A stretch of DNA of 19,716 nt from Bacteroidales bacterium UBA5206 (GCA_002412705.1 DHVO01000237.1:4463-24178); one strand, 5' to 3'; counted from the first letter of the stretch, positions 7,243 to 14,755 are shown. Numbers and translations: made by a program. The notes: generated by a model from the sequence alone, not told the origin.

Positions 7243-7352
7243 GTGGAAATGGGTATCAAAAAAAGAGCTAAAAAGCTGACACGATATCGAAAAAGGTTTA
7301 TTTTTATTACAAGAATAATGTAGTTTTCTGCCTCAAACAAAAATGTGAAAGC

Positions 7353-7640
7353 ATGGCAAATGTCAGAGATCTAAAGAAAGATGTGAAACAGATGGTGAGG
7401 CATTTTTTAAATGAATGTTACTCACAGCTTGCATATAATCCACCTCTCCATCAGGAGAATATACTTGATATTATTGCTGATACAGTTCTGCTTCAGGATG
7501 ATATAATATCACGTATTAATTCTGCTAGCTACAATAAAAAGAGCCGAAAGGCTGGTAAATCATACTACCAAGAGCTTGCAGTTGAATTCTATGATAGGGT
7601 AATAGAGCTTACCGAGAGGCTTAATTCATTGGAGTTTTAG
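7353..7640 (+). CDS. Conserved hypothetical protein (95 aa, helical)
   Basis: A 95-aa, charged, mostly helical cytoplasmic protein with no signal peptide, membrane segment or catalytic motif. It has the look of a small conserved Bacteroidales protein of unknown function: an N-terminal KKDVKQMVRHFLNECYSQL helix, a central DTVLLQDDIISRI helix, and a C-terminal YDRVIELTERLNSLEF helix. The start codon ATG at 7353 follows a 110-bp gap after the preceding terminator, so a promoter should lie there, but no consensus element is convincing. The stop codon is 2 bp from the start of the nitroreductase gene, which argues for cotranscription. I do not assign a function. Confidence 0.7.
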   Translation: MANVRDLKKDVKQMVRHFLNECYSQLAYNPPLHQENILDIIADTVLLQDDIISRINSASYNKKSRKAGKSYYQELAVEFYDRVIELTERLNSLEF

Positions 7641-7642
7641 CT

Positions 7643-8170
7643 ATGAACGGACAATTTCATAACCTTGCCATAAATAGGTATAGCTGTAGGGATTATCAGG
7701 ATAGGATGCCTGAACGGAGCACTATTCTTCAACTGTTTGAAACAGTAAGGGTTGCGCCCTCGGCAGCCAACGCACAGCCTTGGCACTTTATTATTGTAGA
7801 TAAATCGCCCTTGCTCAATGAAGTAAAGTCTTGCTATGCAAAGCAGTGGATTCAATCGGCTCCATTGGTAATTGTAGCCTTGGGAAACCACAACCAATCG
7901 TGGAGGCGCGCCGATGGAAAGGAGCATGTAGATGTTGATTTGTCCATCGCAATAGATCATTTAACTCTTGCTGCAACCGATATGGGGCTTGCTACCTGTT
8001 GGATTTGTAAGTTTGATGCGTTTAAATGTGCCGAAATCCTAAACCTTCCCAAGCACCTTTCGCCAGTTGCACTTATCCCGTTGGGGTATCCTGCCGATTC
8101 TCCAGATACAACGCGACATGCAAAGCAGCGCAAACCCTTGGAATCCATCATTTCCTTTAATGGGCTTTAA
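7643..8170 (+). CDS. Nitroreductase family protein
   Basis: A 175-aa flavoprotein of the nitroreductase superfamily (FMN-dependent NAD(P)H oxidoreductase). Family features: RYSCRDYQD at residues 12-20 (FMN-phosphate contact), PSAANAQPWHFIIV at 39-52, DLSIAIDHLTLAATDMGLATCWI at 99-121, and the C-terminal PLGYPAD at 146-152, followed by a KQRKPLESII tail. This matches the short Bacteroidota/Firmicutes subfamily. The natural substrate is not predictable; relatives reduce nitroaromatics, quinones or flavins. It is likely translated from the same mRNA as the upstream 95-aa gene. It is convergent with the metallopeptidase gene, with only 12 bp between stops. Confidence 0.9.
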   Translation: MNGQFHNLAINRYSCRDYQDRMPERSTILQLFETVRVAPSAANAQPWHFIIVDKSPLLNEVKSCYAKQWIQSAPLVIVALGNHNQSWRRADGKEHVDVDLSIAIDHLTLAATDMGLATCWICKFDAFKCAEILNLPKHLSPVALIPLGYPADSPDTTRHAKQRKPLESIISFNGL

Positions 8171-8178
8171 TGCCTAGT

Positions 8179-8204
8179 GGCGCTACAGGCCAGTTCTGTG
8201 CGCC
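8179..8204. terminator. Hairpin at a convergent gene junction (possible terminator)
   Basis: GGCGC (8179-8183) pairs with GCGCC (8200-8204), and ACAG (8085-plus-100, i.e. 8185-8188) pairs with CTGT (8196-8199), leaving one bulged T at 8184 and a 7-nt loop. It overlaps the last codons of the minus-strand gene and lies just after the plus-strand stop. Only a short TTT follows on the plus strand, so termination efficiency is uncertain. Confidence 0.4.
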
Positions 8205-8923
8205 TTTACCATTTTGGCTAAAACTTTTGCGTTTCCATTTGTAACCCTGTTTAGCTCTTCCCAAAATTTTGGGCCATGATTTTTTTCCTTGGTATGAGCA
8301 AGCTCGTGGAGTATAACGTAATCGATTAGCTCATCGGGAAGCTTCATTAGGTAGATGCTAAGGTTAATGTTGTTTCTACTAGAGCAGCTGCCCCATCTGC
8401 TTTTTGTTTTTTTTATACTAACGGAGCTAAAGCTGTAACCAAACATGTTGGCGAGCTCTTCCACTCTTTGGGGTAGAATGGCTTTGGCTTCGGCTCTCCA
8501 TGCTGTTTCAATGGCCGTTTCTGCTGCATTTTGAAATGCAGTATCCTCGGGTTTCCAATGTTTTGGGTAGTAAACTTCAATTGTTGGTGTACGGCGCTTA
8601 ATCAGGAGTGAATCCCCACCCACAGGAATAAACGATAATTTATGCAGCTTAGTGGCATAACCCGTTTCGGGGGTTACAATGGGTGCGTTAGATTTTCGAA
8701 TGGACTGCTTCTCTTTTATCCATTCAGCTTTAGATAAAACAAACTGCTCAGCACTTTTAAAAGACAGAAATCCGGGTATTGTTACCCGGATTTCTGTTCC
8801 TGCTTTAATTGAGAGCGTTAACCTTTTTGCTCTTCTATTGCGTTTGTAAGTAACGGTTCCAATCTCGGGATACTCCTTAACTACAACCTTACTAACCTGT
8901 TTACTGTTTAAGAACCCAACCAT
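8183..8923 (-). CDS. YgjP-like zinc metallopeptidase (SprT/DUF45-type)
   Basis: A 246-aa cytoplasmic protein of the YgjP/DUF45 (M48-like) family. The zinc site HELAH is at residues 206-210, with a further His at 216 (KNHGPKFW) as third ligand; just before it is the family hallmark TKSRWGSCSS (about 173-182). The N-terminal half (YKRNRRAKRLTLSI) is the usual strand-rich domain. Family proteins are predicted metal-dependent hydrolases, often near restriction or nuclease genes, but that context is absent here. Start choice: an ATG at 8971 would add 16 residues but overlaps the upstream gene by 71 bp; the ATG at 8923 (MVGFLNSK) gives a 23-bp overlap and fits the family start better. The overlap suggests translational coupling to the HU/SPOR gene. 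Confidence 0.85.
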   Translation of the reverse strand: MVGFLNSKQVSKVVVKEYPEIGTVTYKRNRRAKRLTLSIKAGTEIRVTIPGFLSFKSAEQFVLSKAEWIKEKQSIRKSNAPIVTPETGYATKLHKLSFIPVGGDSLLIKRRTPTIEVYYPKHWKPEDTAFQNAAETAIETAWRAEAKAILPQRVEELANMFGYSFSSVSIKKTKSRWGSCSSRNNINLSIYLMKLPDELIDYVILHELAHTKEKNHGPKFWEELNRVTNGNAKVLAKMVKAHRTGL

Positions 8924-10112
8924 TTGGAAATGCTTTCTTTTTTCTTGCCAAATCATCCTTTGCTGCTTCATAGGTAGTATATGTTCCTATGGTCACAGCA
9001 CTCATCCCATTGGAGCGAATAATTACCCTTGCTCCAAATCCTTTTTCTGTGAGCTCTTTTGCGTAGCTACTTGCATAATCGGCATTCTGAAAACTACCCA
9101 CTACAAGGTGATAGTTTCCTGTTGGAGCAATTGCTTTTGGTTCTGTAACCACCTTTTTGCTCTGGGCTATCTTTGTGGTTTCATCAGCCTTACTTTTTGT
9201 GGGGGTAGGGGTATCGCTTTTTGCAACTGCTGGTTCTGTTGTTTTTTCGTTGCTTTGTGTTCCTAACTCCTTGTTTACTTTGTTCATTTCTTTAGCAAAT
9301 GCAGCCTTTTCTTTGGCATCAGTATCTGTTCCTGATGTGTTGTTGGAATCTAGCACAAGAGTTTTTATTAGGAACATACTTGCAGCAATGGCTACAACTA
9401 TACCAGCAAAGGCTGCAACGTAAACCACTGGAGATTGCTTCCTCTTTTTTGATGGTTCGTTGGAAGAGGGCTTATCTACATGCTGGTTTACAGCAGGCGA
9501 TTTTTTTACTCCGCTAGGTATTTTCTTACTTGGAGTAGTATGTTTTGCTGTTGGTGCGCTTTTGGTTGGGGTTGGTTGCACTGTGTGCTTCTCACTTTGC
9601 TTACTAGTAGTAGGTTCATCTTGAGTAATTTCTGTTTCAGAAATTAGATCAAGCGTGTCCGACTCTGATATAGAATCAACGTTAACCGTTTTGTTTTCCT
9701 CGGTGGGTTTACTCTCAGAAACCGAAGGTTTGCTAGGTGCTACAGTTTTTTCCTCTGTTGTTTTTGGGCTTGTTATATCAGCAGCATTACCAATGGTAAA
9801 ACTTACCGTTCCTCTTGAGTCCTTGTTTAGAAAGCCAAGCTCGCCAACCTGGTAGTAGCCTTTGCTAAGGAGTTCTTCCTTAATGTTCTCGGTAAGACTA
9901 GCTATTTGGTTTCCAGCTTCGTCCTTGGAAATTCCTTTGCTTTTTGCAAGGTAATCCTCAAGCATCCCATCATTGTATCTTAGAAATGGGCTAAAGGTCA
10001 CATTTTCTGCCAAAAAACCTTTGTCGCTATCCTTAACCAAAAATGCGCCAAAACCAGGAAGAATGGTTCTGGTGTTTTGTTTTATAAGTTCAGAAAGTTC
10101 TCTGTTTGTCAT
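8901..10112 (-). CDS. HU-domain / transmembrane / SPOR-domain protein
   Basis: A 403-aa bitopic protein. Residues 1-110 resemble the bacterial CCDC81-type HU domain pair: a short helix, PGFGAFLV at 19-26, then FSPFLRYNDGMLEDYLA, and a second GYYQVGELGFL strand hairpin at 85-95. Residues 111-228 are a Ser/Thr/Pro/Lys-rich linker. A transmembrane helix spans about 229-251. Beyond it are a charged linker and a C-terminal SPOR domain (333-402, starting YHLVVGSF and ending GWVLKQ). SPOR domains bind denuded peptidoglycan glycans at division sites. The expected topology is HU part in the cytoplasm and SPOR part in the periplasm, so it may link nucleoid or cytoplasmic structures to septal cell wall; this is inference. 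It is followed by, and overlaps, the metallopeptidase gene. Confidence 0.88.
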   Translation of the reverse strand: MTNRELSELIKQNTRTILPGFGAFLVKDSDKGFLAENVTFSPFLRYNDGMLEDYLAKSKGISKDEAGNQIASLTENIKEELLSKGYYQVGELGFLNKDSRGTVSFTIGNAADITSPKTTEEKTVAPSKPSVSESKPTEENKTVNVDSISESDTLDLISETEITQDEPTTSKQSEKHTVQPTPTKSAPTAKHTTPSKKIPSGVKKSPAVNQHVDKPSSNEPSKKRKQSPVVYVAAFAGIVVAIAASMFLIKTLVLDSNNTSGTDTDAKEKAAFAKEMNKVNKELGTQSNEKTTEPAVAKSDTPTPTKSKADETTKIAQSKKVVTEPKAIAPTGNYHLVVGSFQNADYASSYAKELTEKGFGARVIIRSNGMSAVTIGTYTTYEAAKDDLARKKKAFPNGWVLKQ

Positions 10113-10251
10113 GTGATTTAATTTTCGAAGCAGTGAGCCGTTAGGTAAAAGTTACGCTTAATTAAGAATAGTAGCGTTGCAGTACTTTGTATAAAGTTGC
10201 TACTAATCTGCTTGTTGTTTTAGTGTAACACTGTGCGTTTCTCTCAAATAC

Positions 10252-10282
10252 CAAAAGTAAAACATTTTTTTTTCTTGTCAAC
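10252..10282 (-). promoter_or_regulatory. Candidate promoter for the HU/SPOR gene
   Basis: On the minus strand, TACTTTTG (10252-10259) is an exact -7 match to TAnnTTTG. A TTG within GGTTGAC lies 19 bp upstream of it (10279-10281) as a 3-of-4 -33 element. This would give a leader of about 130 nt. Confidence 0.5.
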
Positions 10283-10315
10283 CAAAAAATGGCATTGGAT
10301 GTACAAACAGATGAG

Positions 10316-10347
10316 TTTAGTAAAATATAAAAGTTATAGTACTTTTA
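10316..10347 (+). promoter_or_regulatory. Candidate promoter for the TPR hybrid kinase gene
   Basis: TTTA (10316-10319), a 20-bp spacer and TACTTTTA (10340-10347) match TTTG-N20-TAnnTTTG with one mismatch in each box. A GGTCC/GGACC inverted repeat (10351-10355, 10369-10373) follows directly, where a repressor or leader hairpin could act. The whole divergent gap 10113-10393 has no other structure I can support. Confidence 0.35.
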
Positions 10348-10393
10348 CGTGGTCCTTTTTTTTATGTTGGACCCTTAATTAAATGATATAGTT

Positions 10394-13009
10394 GTGAGAA
10401 GGACTTTAACATCTTATGTAAAATTTGGTTTTATAGCTTACTTAACAATATTATCTGTATTTGCACAAGCCTATTCAGATGAGGAGTTGGTTAAGATTAA
10501 GAAGAGTATTGACATTAAAAATCGATTGGCCGAAGAGTATCGGAACAAGAGTTTAGATTCTACACTATCTATTGCATCTTTAGCGTTACAGGATGCATTG
10601 ACTGCTAGGTATTTAAAGGGTATTGTTTCTTCGTATAATAACATTGGCTATGTAGCACTCATAAAAAAGCAGTATGCTGAGGCATTGAACAGCTATTTTC
10701 AGGTCTTGTCCTATGTTAACAGATCGAAAATTCTTGATTTGGAAGTACTGCCCATCGATTTAATGTCGGTATCAGCCGAAATAGATAAGTTAGATTTTGT
10801 TCAACCTAGTGAAATAGATCCTCAGGAAGCGCGTGATATCACCATTGTTGTTGGGCGTGCTTACAATAACATAGGTCTTGTGTTTATTGAACTGGGGAAC
10901 TATGAGAAGGTCTTGCTTTGCCTTCGCCAATCATTAAACCTTAAGGAGGAACTGAGCGATTGGAAAGGTGTTGCAGTTACTCGTTTTAATCTAGGCATAA
11001 TAAATTCTAAACTCGATAATTATGCCGAGGCAAAAAGTTCATTCAAAGAATCGCTTACCATATCGTCTAGTATTGGCGACTCACTTGGTGTAATGGCTTG
11101 TTCTTTCGCCATAGCAAATATCTATTTACAGCAGAATAACGTAGATTCTGCCATGGTTTACATAAAAAATAGCAATACCTACAAATGCCTTAAAGCAACA
11201 CAGGACGATGATAATCGCTACACATTTCTGCTAGCAAGTTCGCTTATAAAGAGTGGCAATTGGGATAGCGCCGACTCTCTTGTAAAAAGGGTTGAGCGGT
11301 ACTGGTTAGCAAAGGACGATTTTTCCAATTTGGCCGAGCTATACCTTGTTCTTGCCGATTTCCATATGGAGTCTAACGCTACCCAAGCCGATCGATATTT
11401 AGCGCTTGCTGTATCTGCAGCAAGTAAGTCAGCCGATGCGCGTATGCTGGCACAGGCTCACCAAAAGTTCTCTGCCTTTTATGAACAAAGGGGGAACTTT
11501 AAAATGGCCTATAAGCATTACGTACAGGCAAATCAAATTAACGATTCCATTAAGGACACGCAGCTTAAGAATTCATTTGCCGAGTATCAGATTCTTTACC
11601 GGTTAGAGCAAAAGGAATCGGAAAACTACTTGTTAAGGCAAAACAAGGAAATTAACGATATGCGATTTAAGTCGCAGAGGTACTGGTATGTACTTATTGT
11701 GGTAATTGCCATTGTAGCGCTTGTATTTGCTTTGCTAATCTACCTGCTATACCGCTCAAAGACTAAAGCAAATGCAAATTTGGTGGAGCTAAACAGGAGC
11801 CTCGAAGCCAGAGTAGAAACAAGAACCAAGGACTTAAAAGAGGCCCTTTCTGTAGCAGAGGAGGCAAACAGCCTAAAAAATGCTTTCCTAGCAAATATTA
11901 GCCACGAGATTCGTACCCCTTTGAATGGGATTATGGGCTTCTCTTCGCTGCTTAGCAACGAAATTCCGGAGAATAGCCCATTCCAGCGCTATATTGATGA
12001 GATTAATAACAGTAGCAACAGGCTTATGCACCTATTGAACAACTTGGTTGACATAAGCAGAGCCGAGTCCAACAATATTCGACTTAGGATACTTCCCTGC
12101 GAGATTAATGGTGCCATTGAGAGTGCTATTGAGCAGAATAAGCTCGATTTACAGCAAAAGGGAATTGTTGTTGAGTCAAACTTGGCCTCACTACCAACAA
12201 TTATGGCCGATCCCGAGAACTTAACCCGTGTTCTTTTTATCGTGATAAACAATGCAATTAAGTACAGTGGTAAGGAGCCTATTGTTGTATCCTCAGTGTT
12301 TGATGAGGAGCAGGGCGTTGTTCGAATTGAGGTTGAGGATAAGGGTATTGGCATTGATGCCGACTACTTGCCCTTTATCTTTGAACCTTTTAGGCAGGAG
12401 AGCTTTGGTTTAAGTAGATCCTACCAAGGTGCTGGATTGGGGCTTCCCTTAGCAAAGCGGCTACTTCACCTTATGGGTGGAAAAATTGAGGTTATTTCCC
12501 GGAAAGGAATTGGCACTAGGGTGATTATATCATTCCTGATTAAGCGTAACGAGTCGGCTTTAGAGGTTCAAAAGCAAGCAAAGAGGGCTTCTAGTGCTGG
12601 TAGGTCGCAAAAGGGGGTTAAACCAAAGGTGCTCATAGTAGAGCCTAATGCTTATACTCGGTTCTACCTACAGAACTTACTGGTTAACTATGCCGAGGTA
12701 ACCGTTGCTAGAGATGGTAATGCTGCCTTGAGCATACTTGCAAACTCCGCAACATACGGAAAACCGTTTGCTCTTATAGTTCTTGATAATAGAATGCCCC
12801 AGCCCTGGAGTATAGAAACACTTATAAAGGAGGTTAATCAGCGATGGCCCGAGTACAAAAGCAAAGCATTTTGTGCTCAGCTAAACGAGGGAGAAACGGC
12901 AAATATCGATCTGCTTAAAGCTGCAGGGTGTAATCATGTAGTAAATAAGCCCATAAGTAAGGAGAAGCTGTTTCACCTTTTGCATACATGGCGAAACAGC
13001 AAAATGTAG
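10394..13009 (+). CDS. TPR-containing hybrid sensor histidine kinase with degenerate receiver
   Basis: An 871-aa inner-membrane sensor kinase. Signal peptide 1-26 (cleavage near FAQA); periplasmic TPR repeats about 75-385 (for example AYNNIGLVFIELGNYEKVLLCLRQSL and TRFNLGIINSKLDNYAEAKSSF-type helices); coiled coil about 395-430; transmembrane helix 430-453; second coiled coil 455-495; HisKA with phosphoacceptor His504 in FLANISHEIRTPLNG; HATPase with N-box N619-N620, G1 DKGIGI 649-654, G2 GAGLGLPLAKRLL 679-691; receiver domain 744-866. The receiver keeps Asp798 (VLDNRMP) and Lys852 but has Glu750-Pro751 in place of the acidic pair and lacks the conserved Thr/Ser (KAFCAQL). The start is GTG at 10394; the nearby ATG at 10383 is closed by a stop after one codon. 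It converges on a single-domain regulator gene, a plausible partner. Confidence 0.92.
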   Translation: MRRTLTSYVKFGFIAYLTILSVFAQAYSDEELVKIKKSIDIKNRLAEEYRNKSLDSTLSIASLALQDALTARYLKGIVSSYNNIGYVALIKKQYAEALNSYFQVLSYVNRSKILDLEVLPIDLMSVSAEIDKLDFVQPSEIDPQEARDITIVVGRAYNNIGLVFIELGNYEKVLLCLRQSLNLKEELSDWKGVAVTRFNLGIINSKLDNYAEAKSSFKESLTISSSIGDSLGVMACSFAIANIYLQQNNVDSAMVYIKNSNTYKCLKATQDDDNRYTFLLASSLIKSGNWDSADSLVKRVERYWLAKDDFSNLAELYLVLADFHMESNATQADRYLALAVSAASKSADARMLAQAHQKFSAFYEQRGNFKMAYKHYVQANQINDSIKDTQLKNSFAEYQILYRLEQKESENYLLRQNKEINDMRFKSQRYWYVLIVVIAIVALVFALLIYLLYRSKTKANANLVELNRSLEARVETRTKDLKEALSVAEEANSLKNAFLANISHEIRTPLNGIMGFSSLLSNEIPENSPFQRYIDEINNSSNRLMHLLNNLVDISRAESNNIRLRILPCEINGAIESAIEQNKLDLQQKGIVVESNLASLPTIMADPENLTRVLFIVINNAIKYSGKEPIVVSSVFDEEQGVVRIEVEDKGIGIDADYLPFIFEPFRQESFGLSRSYQGAGLGLPLAKRLLHLMGGKIEVISRKGIGTRVIISFLIKRNESALEVQKQAKRASSAGRSQKGVKPKVLIVEPNAYTRFYLQNLLVNYAEVTVARDGNAALSILANSATYGKPFALIVLDNRMPQPWSIETLIKEVNQRWPEYKSKAFCAQLNEGETANIDLLKAAGCNHVVNKPISKEKLFHLLHTWRNSKM
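12967..13000. terminator. Inverted repeat in the last codons of the kinase gene (possible bidirectional terminator)
   Basis: GCTGTTTC (12967-12974) and GAAACAGC (12993-13000) form a perfect 8-bp stem, extended by CC/GG after one mismatch. It lies 7-9 bp before the stop codon, and only 12 bp separate the two convergent stops. No T-run follows, so it is a weak terminator candidate. Confidence 0.4.
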
Positions 13010-13021
13010 TAGGAACTGTGG

Positions 13022-13408
13022 CTATCGGTTATTGGCACAAACCTCTTCTATTAACCTAAGTACCTTATCTACAGAGTAGGGTTTGGTCATTAGCTGGTCG
13101 AACCCTGCATCCTTAAAATCGTCGAAAAAGGTTGCTGGATTATGAGCTGTTAGTGCAATAATGGGGATTTTATTCTTTGGTGCAGGAAAGTTATTCCTAA
13201 TGTATTTTGTGGTTTCTAGCCCGTTCATTACTGGCATTTCAATATCCATTAGAATGGCATCAAACTCCTGTTGGCTTAGCTTATCTATCGCCTCTTTCCC
13301 ATTTTGCGCCTCAACATAAAAATCGCAAACCTTTTTTACAATTTCAGTTAAAAGGAATCGATTCACAAAAATGTCATCAACAATCAAGAGCCTAAATTTT
13401 CTATCCAT
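13022..13408 (-). CDS. Single-domain response regulator (receiver only)
   Basis: A 128-aa stand-alone receiver with all key residues: Asp11-Asp12 acidic pair, phospho-acceptor Asp55 in ILMDIEMP, Thr86 in PIIALTAHN, and Lys108 in TKPYS. No output domain, so it acts through protein contact or a phosphorelay. The MDIEMPVMNGLE and ALTAHN sequences resemble receivers of hybrid kinase phosphorelays more than CheY. It lies 20 bp downstream of the Crp/Fnr gene, so the two probably form one operon, and it converges with the TPR hybrid kinase, whose own receiver is degenerate. A functional link with that kinase is inferred from position only. Confidence 0.9.
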   Translation of the reverse strand: MDRKFRLLIVDDIFVNRFLLTEIVKKVCDFYVEAQNGKEAIDKLSQQEFDAILMDIEMPVMNGLETTKYIRNNFPAPKNKIPIIALTAHNPATFFDDFKDAGFDQLMTKPYSVDKVLRLIEEVCANNR

Positions 13409-13428
13409 AAGGAGAGGTGTAAAAAGAA

Positions 13429-14124
13429 TTAACCTAATCGGCTTAGGGTGTTAATAATTTTGGGACTAGTAATGGTTATTTGATTTCGATCCATCTCAAT
13501 AATCTTATCGTGCTTAAACTCCGACATGGTTCTAATTAGGCTTTCCTTAGTTGTTCCAGCCAGTTCTGCCAGTTCCTGCCGTGTTAAAGGGAACGAGAAG
13601 GTGTTAGAGTGGTATATTTCCTCCGCAAAGTAAAGAATAATATCGGCAACTCTACCAGGCAGCTGCTTGTATAAAAGGCTGGATACCCTAAATAGATCGG
13701 AGATATTATCCGTGCTCAGCTGCTGTATTATGCTGGCTGCAAACTCTCCGTTCGTTTTAATTAGCTGCATAAAGCACTCTGGGTCAATGGAAAGGATTGT
13801 TGTTGGTTCCAGTACCGAAGCGGAGTAGTGGTAAACCTCACCGCTAAAAATGGATGAAAGGCCAATGAACGCTCCCCCTTTGTCAATTCTCAGTAGTAGG
13901 TTTTTCCCTTTTCTCATTTCTCTAGACACTTTCACTAACCCAGAATAGATGTACAAAACGTGCGAGGTTCTGGCGTTTTGCTTAATGATTGTATCGCGTC
14001 TTGAGTATTCAACAAGTGTAGAGTTGCCCAGCAAAAGTTCCTTTTCCTCTTGGCTTAATAACGAGGAAAAAAGTACATTATCTAGCATATCACTTTCATT
14101 TGCAAGTACATTAGGCTGCTCCAT
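13429..14124 (-). CDS. Crp/Fnr family transcriptional regulator
   Basis: A 231-aa regulator with an N-terminal cyclic-nucleotide-binding-like beta roll (about 18-125), a long dimerisation helix (about 128-155) and a C-terminal winged helix (about 158-230). The recognition helix lies in TRQELAELAGTTKESLIRTM; Glu194 and Arg198 match the DNA-reading Glu and Arg of CRP/FNR, while the first Arg of CRP is Lys193. The protein has only one Cys (Cys117), so an FNR-type Fe-S cluster is excluded. The cAMP-binding RxSL-like pocket is not evident, so the ligand is unknown. The ATG at 14124 was chosen over a TTG at 14130. A matching palindrome lies 56-69 bp upstream of the start codon, suggesting autoregulation and control of the divergent che operon. 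Confidence 0.92.
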   Translation of the reverse strand: MEQPNVLANESDMLDNVLFSSLLSQEEKELLLGNSTLVEYSRRDTIIKQNARTSHVLYIYSGLVKVSREMRKGKNLLLRIDKGGAFIGLSSIFSGEVYHYSASVLEPTTILSIDPECFMQLIKTNGEFAASIIQQLSTDNISDLFRVSSLLYKQLPGRVADIILYFAEEIYHSNTFSFPLTRQELAELAGTTKESLIRTMSEFKHDKIIEMDRNQITITSPKIINTLSRLG

Positions 14125-14174
14125 ACACAATAGTTTTAGGCTTTATTGGTTCCCTAAAATAGGAAAAGCTGATG

Positions 14175-14201
14175 AAAAAGTGATCTAAATCACCACTTTT
14201 T
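14175..14201. promoter_or_regulatory. Crp/Fnr-type operator palindrome
   Basis: The centre is GTGATCTAAATCAC (14180-14193), that is GTGA-N6-TCAC, with the half-site spacing of CRP/FNR operators. It is flanked by an outer 8-bp inverted repeat, AAAAAGTG (14175-14182) with CACTTTTT (14194-14201). It lies between a crp/fnr-like gene and the che operon. A further half-site AAAAAGTGAT occurs at 14260-14269, just before the che start codon. Confidence 0.65.
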
Positions 14202-14225
14202 AGTAAGCAAACTCACTAAAAATGT

Positions 14226-14257
14226 TTTGCTATAAGAAAAATGTCTATGTACTTTTG
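14226..14257 (+). promoter_or_regulatory. Bacteroidota-type promoter of the chemosensory operon
   Basis: TTTG (14226-14229), a 20-bp spacer and TACTTTTG (14250-14257) match both consensus boxes exactly. The transcription start would be near 14262-14265, giving a leader of about 10 nt before the ATG at 14274. The Crp/Fnr palindrome is centred about 75 bp upstream of this start, a position suited to an activator. Confidence 0.75.
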
Positions 14258-14273
14258 AGAAAAAGTGATTCTT

Positions 14274-14648
14274 ATGGCCAAATCAGAAAAAAAGATTCTC
14301 ATTGTTGATGATTCTACAACAAATCAAGTTCTCCTAGAAGCAATACTCGAAGAGGAGGGCTACAGCGCTCAAACCGCATTTGGTGCAGTAGAGGCGTTAA
14401 AATTAATGGAAAAAAATCAATTCGATTTAGTTCTTCTAGATTTACTAATGCCTCAGGTGAGTGGTTTTGACTTCCTGAAAAAGATTAAGGAGAACTCGGC
14501 ATTTGCCAATGTTCCTGTAGTTGTAGTTTCTGCCGTTGGCTCTCCAGAGAACGAGGAACTGGTTAAATCGTTAGGGGCTAGAAGTTTGTTTAGCAAACCC
14601 ATAGATATCCCGCTATTCCTGGAGGAAATAAAAACCGTATTAGCATAG
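14274..14648 (+). CDS. Single-domain response regulator, first gene of che operon
   Basis: A 124-aa receiver-only protein. Acidic pair Asp12-Asp13, phospho-acceptor Asp56 in LVLLDLLMP, Ser86 in VVVVSAVGS (the Thr/Ser switch position) and Lys108 in FSKPID. It is probably phosphorylated by the CheA encoded further on and may compete with CheY for phosphate or act as the output regulator. The start is the ATG at 14274 (MAKSEKK), preferred to a GTG at 14265 because the CheY downstream starts alike and because the GTG would lie at or before the predicted transcription start. It is separated from the next gene by a 107-bp leader-like gap with dyad symmetry. Confidence 0.9.
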   Translation: MAKSEKKILIVDDSTTNQVLLEAILEEEGYSAQTAFGAVEALKLMEKNQFDLVLLDLLMPQVSGFDFLKKIKENSAFANVPVVVVSAVGSPENEELVKSLGARSLFSKPIDIPLFLEEIKTVLA

Positions 14649-14755
14649 CTATGTTAACATTTTACTATCCATACTGTACCGATGGTAATGTTGTGAGCAT
14701 AATAGTTTACTATGTCCGGGTTAAACGTTACACCGGAAAAATCTAATTTGATTAA
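14649..14755 (+). promoter_or_regulatory. Dyad-rich leader between receiver gene and CheZ-like gene
   Basis: This 107-bp gap contains a perfect 10-bp palindrome ATGTTAACAT (14651-14660), whose AACATT also pairs with AATGTT (14687-14692), and a dyad with TCCGG (14715-14719) and CCGGA (14733-14737) around an AT-rich centre close to TAACGTTA. The second dyad ends 18 bp before the start codon. No T-run and no consensus promoter are present, so attenuation, an operator or RNA processing are all possible. Confidence 0.35.

Noticed and set aside
7029..7340. Minus-strand ORF of 103 aa
   Set aside because: It runs through the terminator at 7212-7242 and over the 34-aa membrane protein gene; composition is not protein-like and no motif is seen.
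9157..9423. Plus-strand hydrophobic ORF of 88 aa opposite the HU/SPOR gene
   Set aside because: It is the antisense reading of the low-complexity Lys/Thr/Pro linker, which by codon composition yields hydrophobic residues.
10394..13009. Frameshift or truncation of the kinase
   Set aside because: The frame is open through all domains from signal peptide to receiver; the odd receiver residues are substitutions, not a break.
13429..14124. FNR-type oxygen sensor
   Set aside because: Only one cysteine is present and the N-terminal Cys cluster is missing, so an Fe-S cluster cannot be supported.
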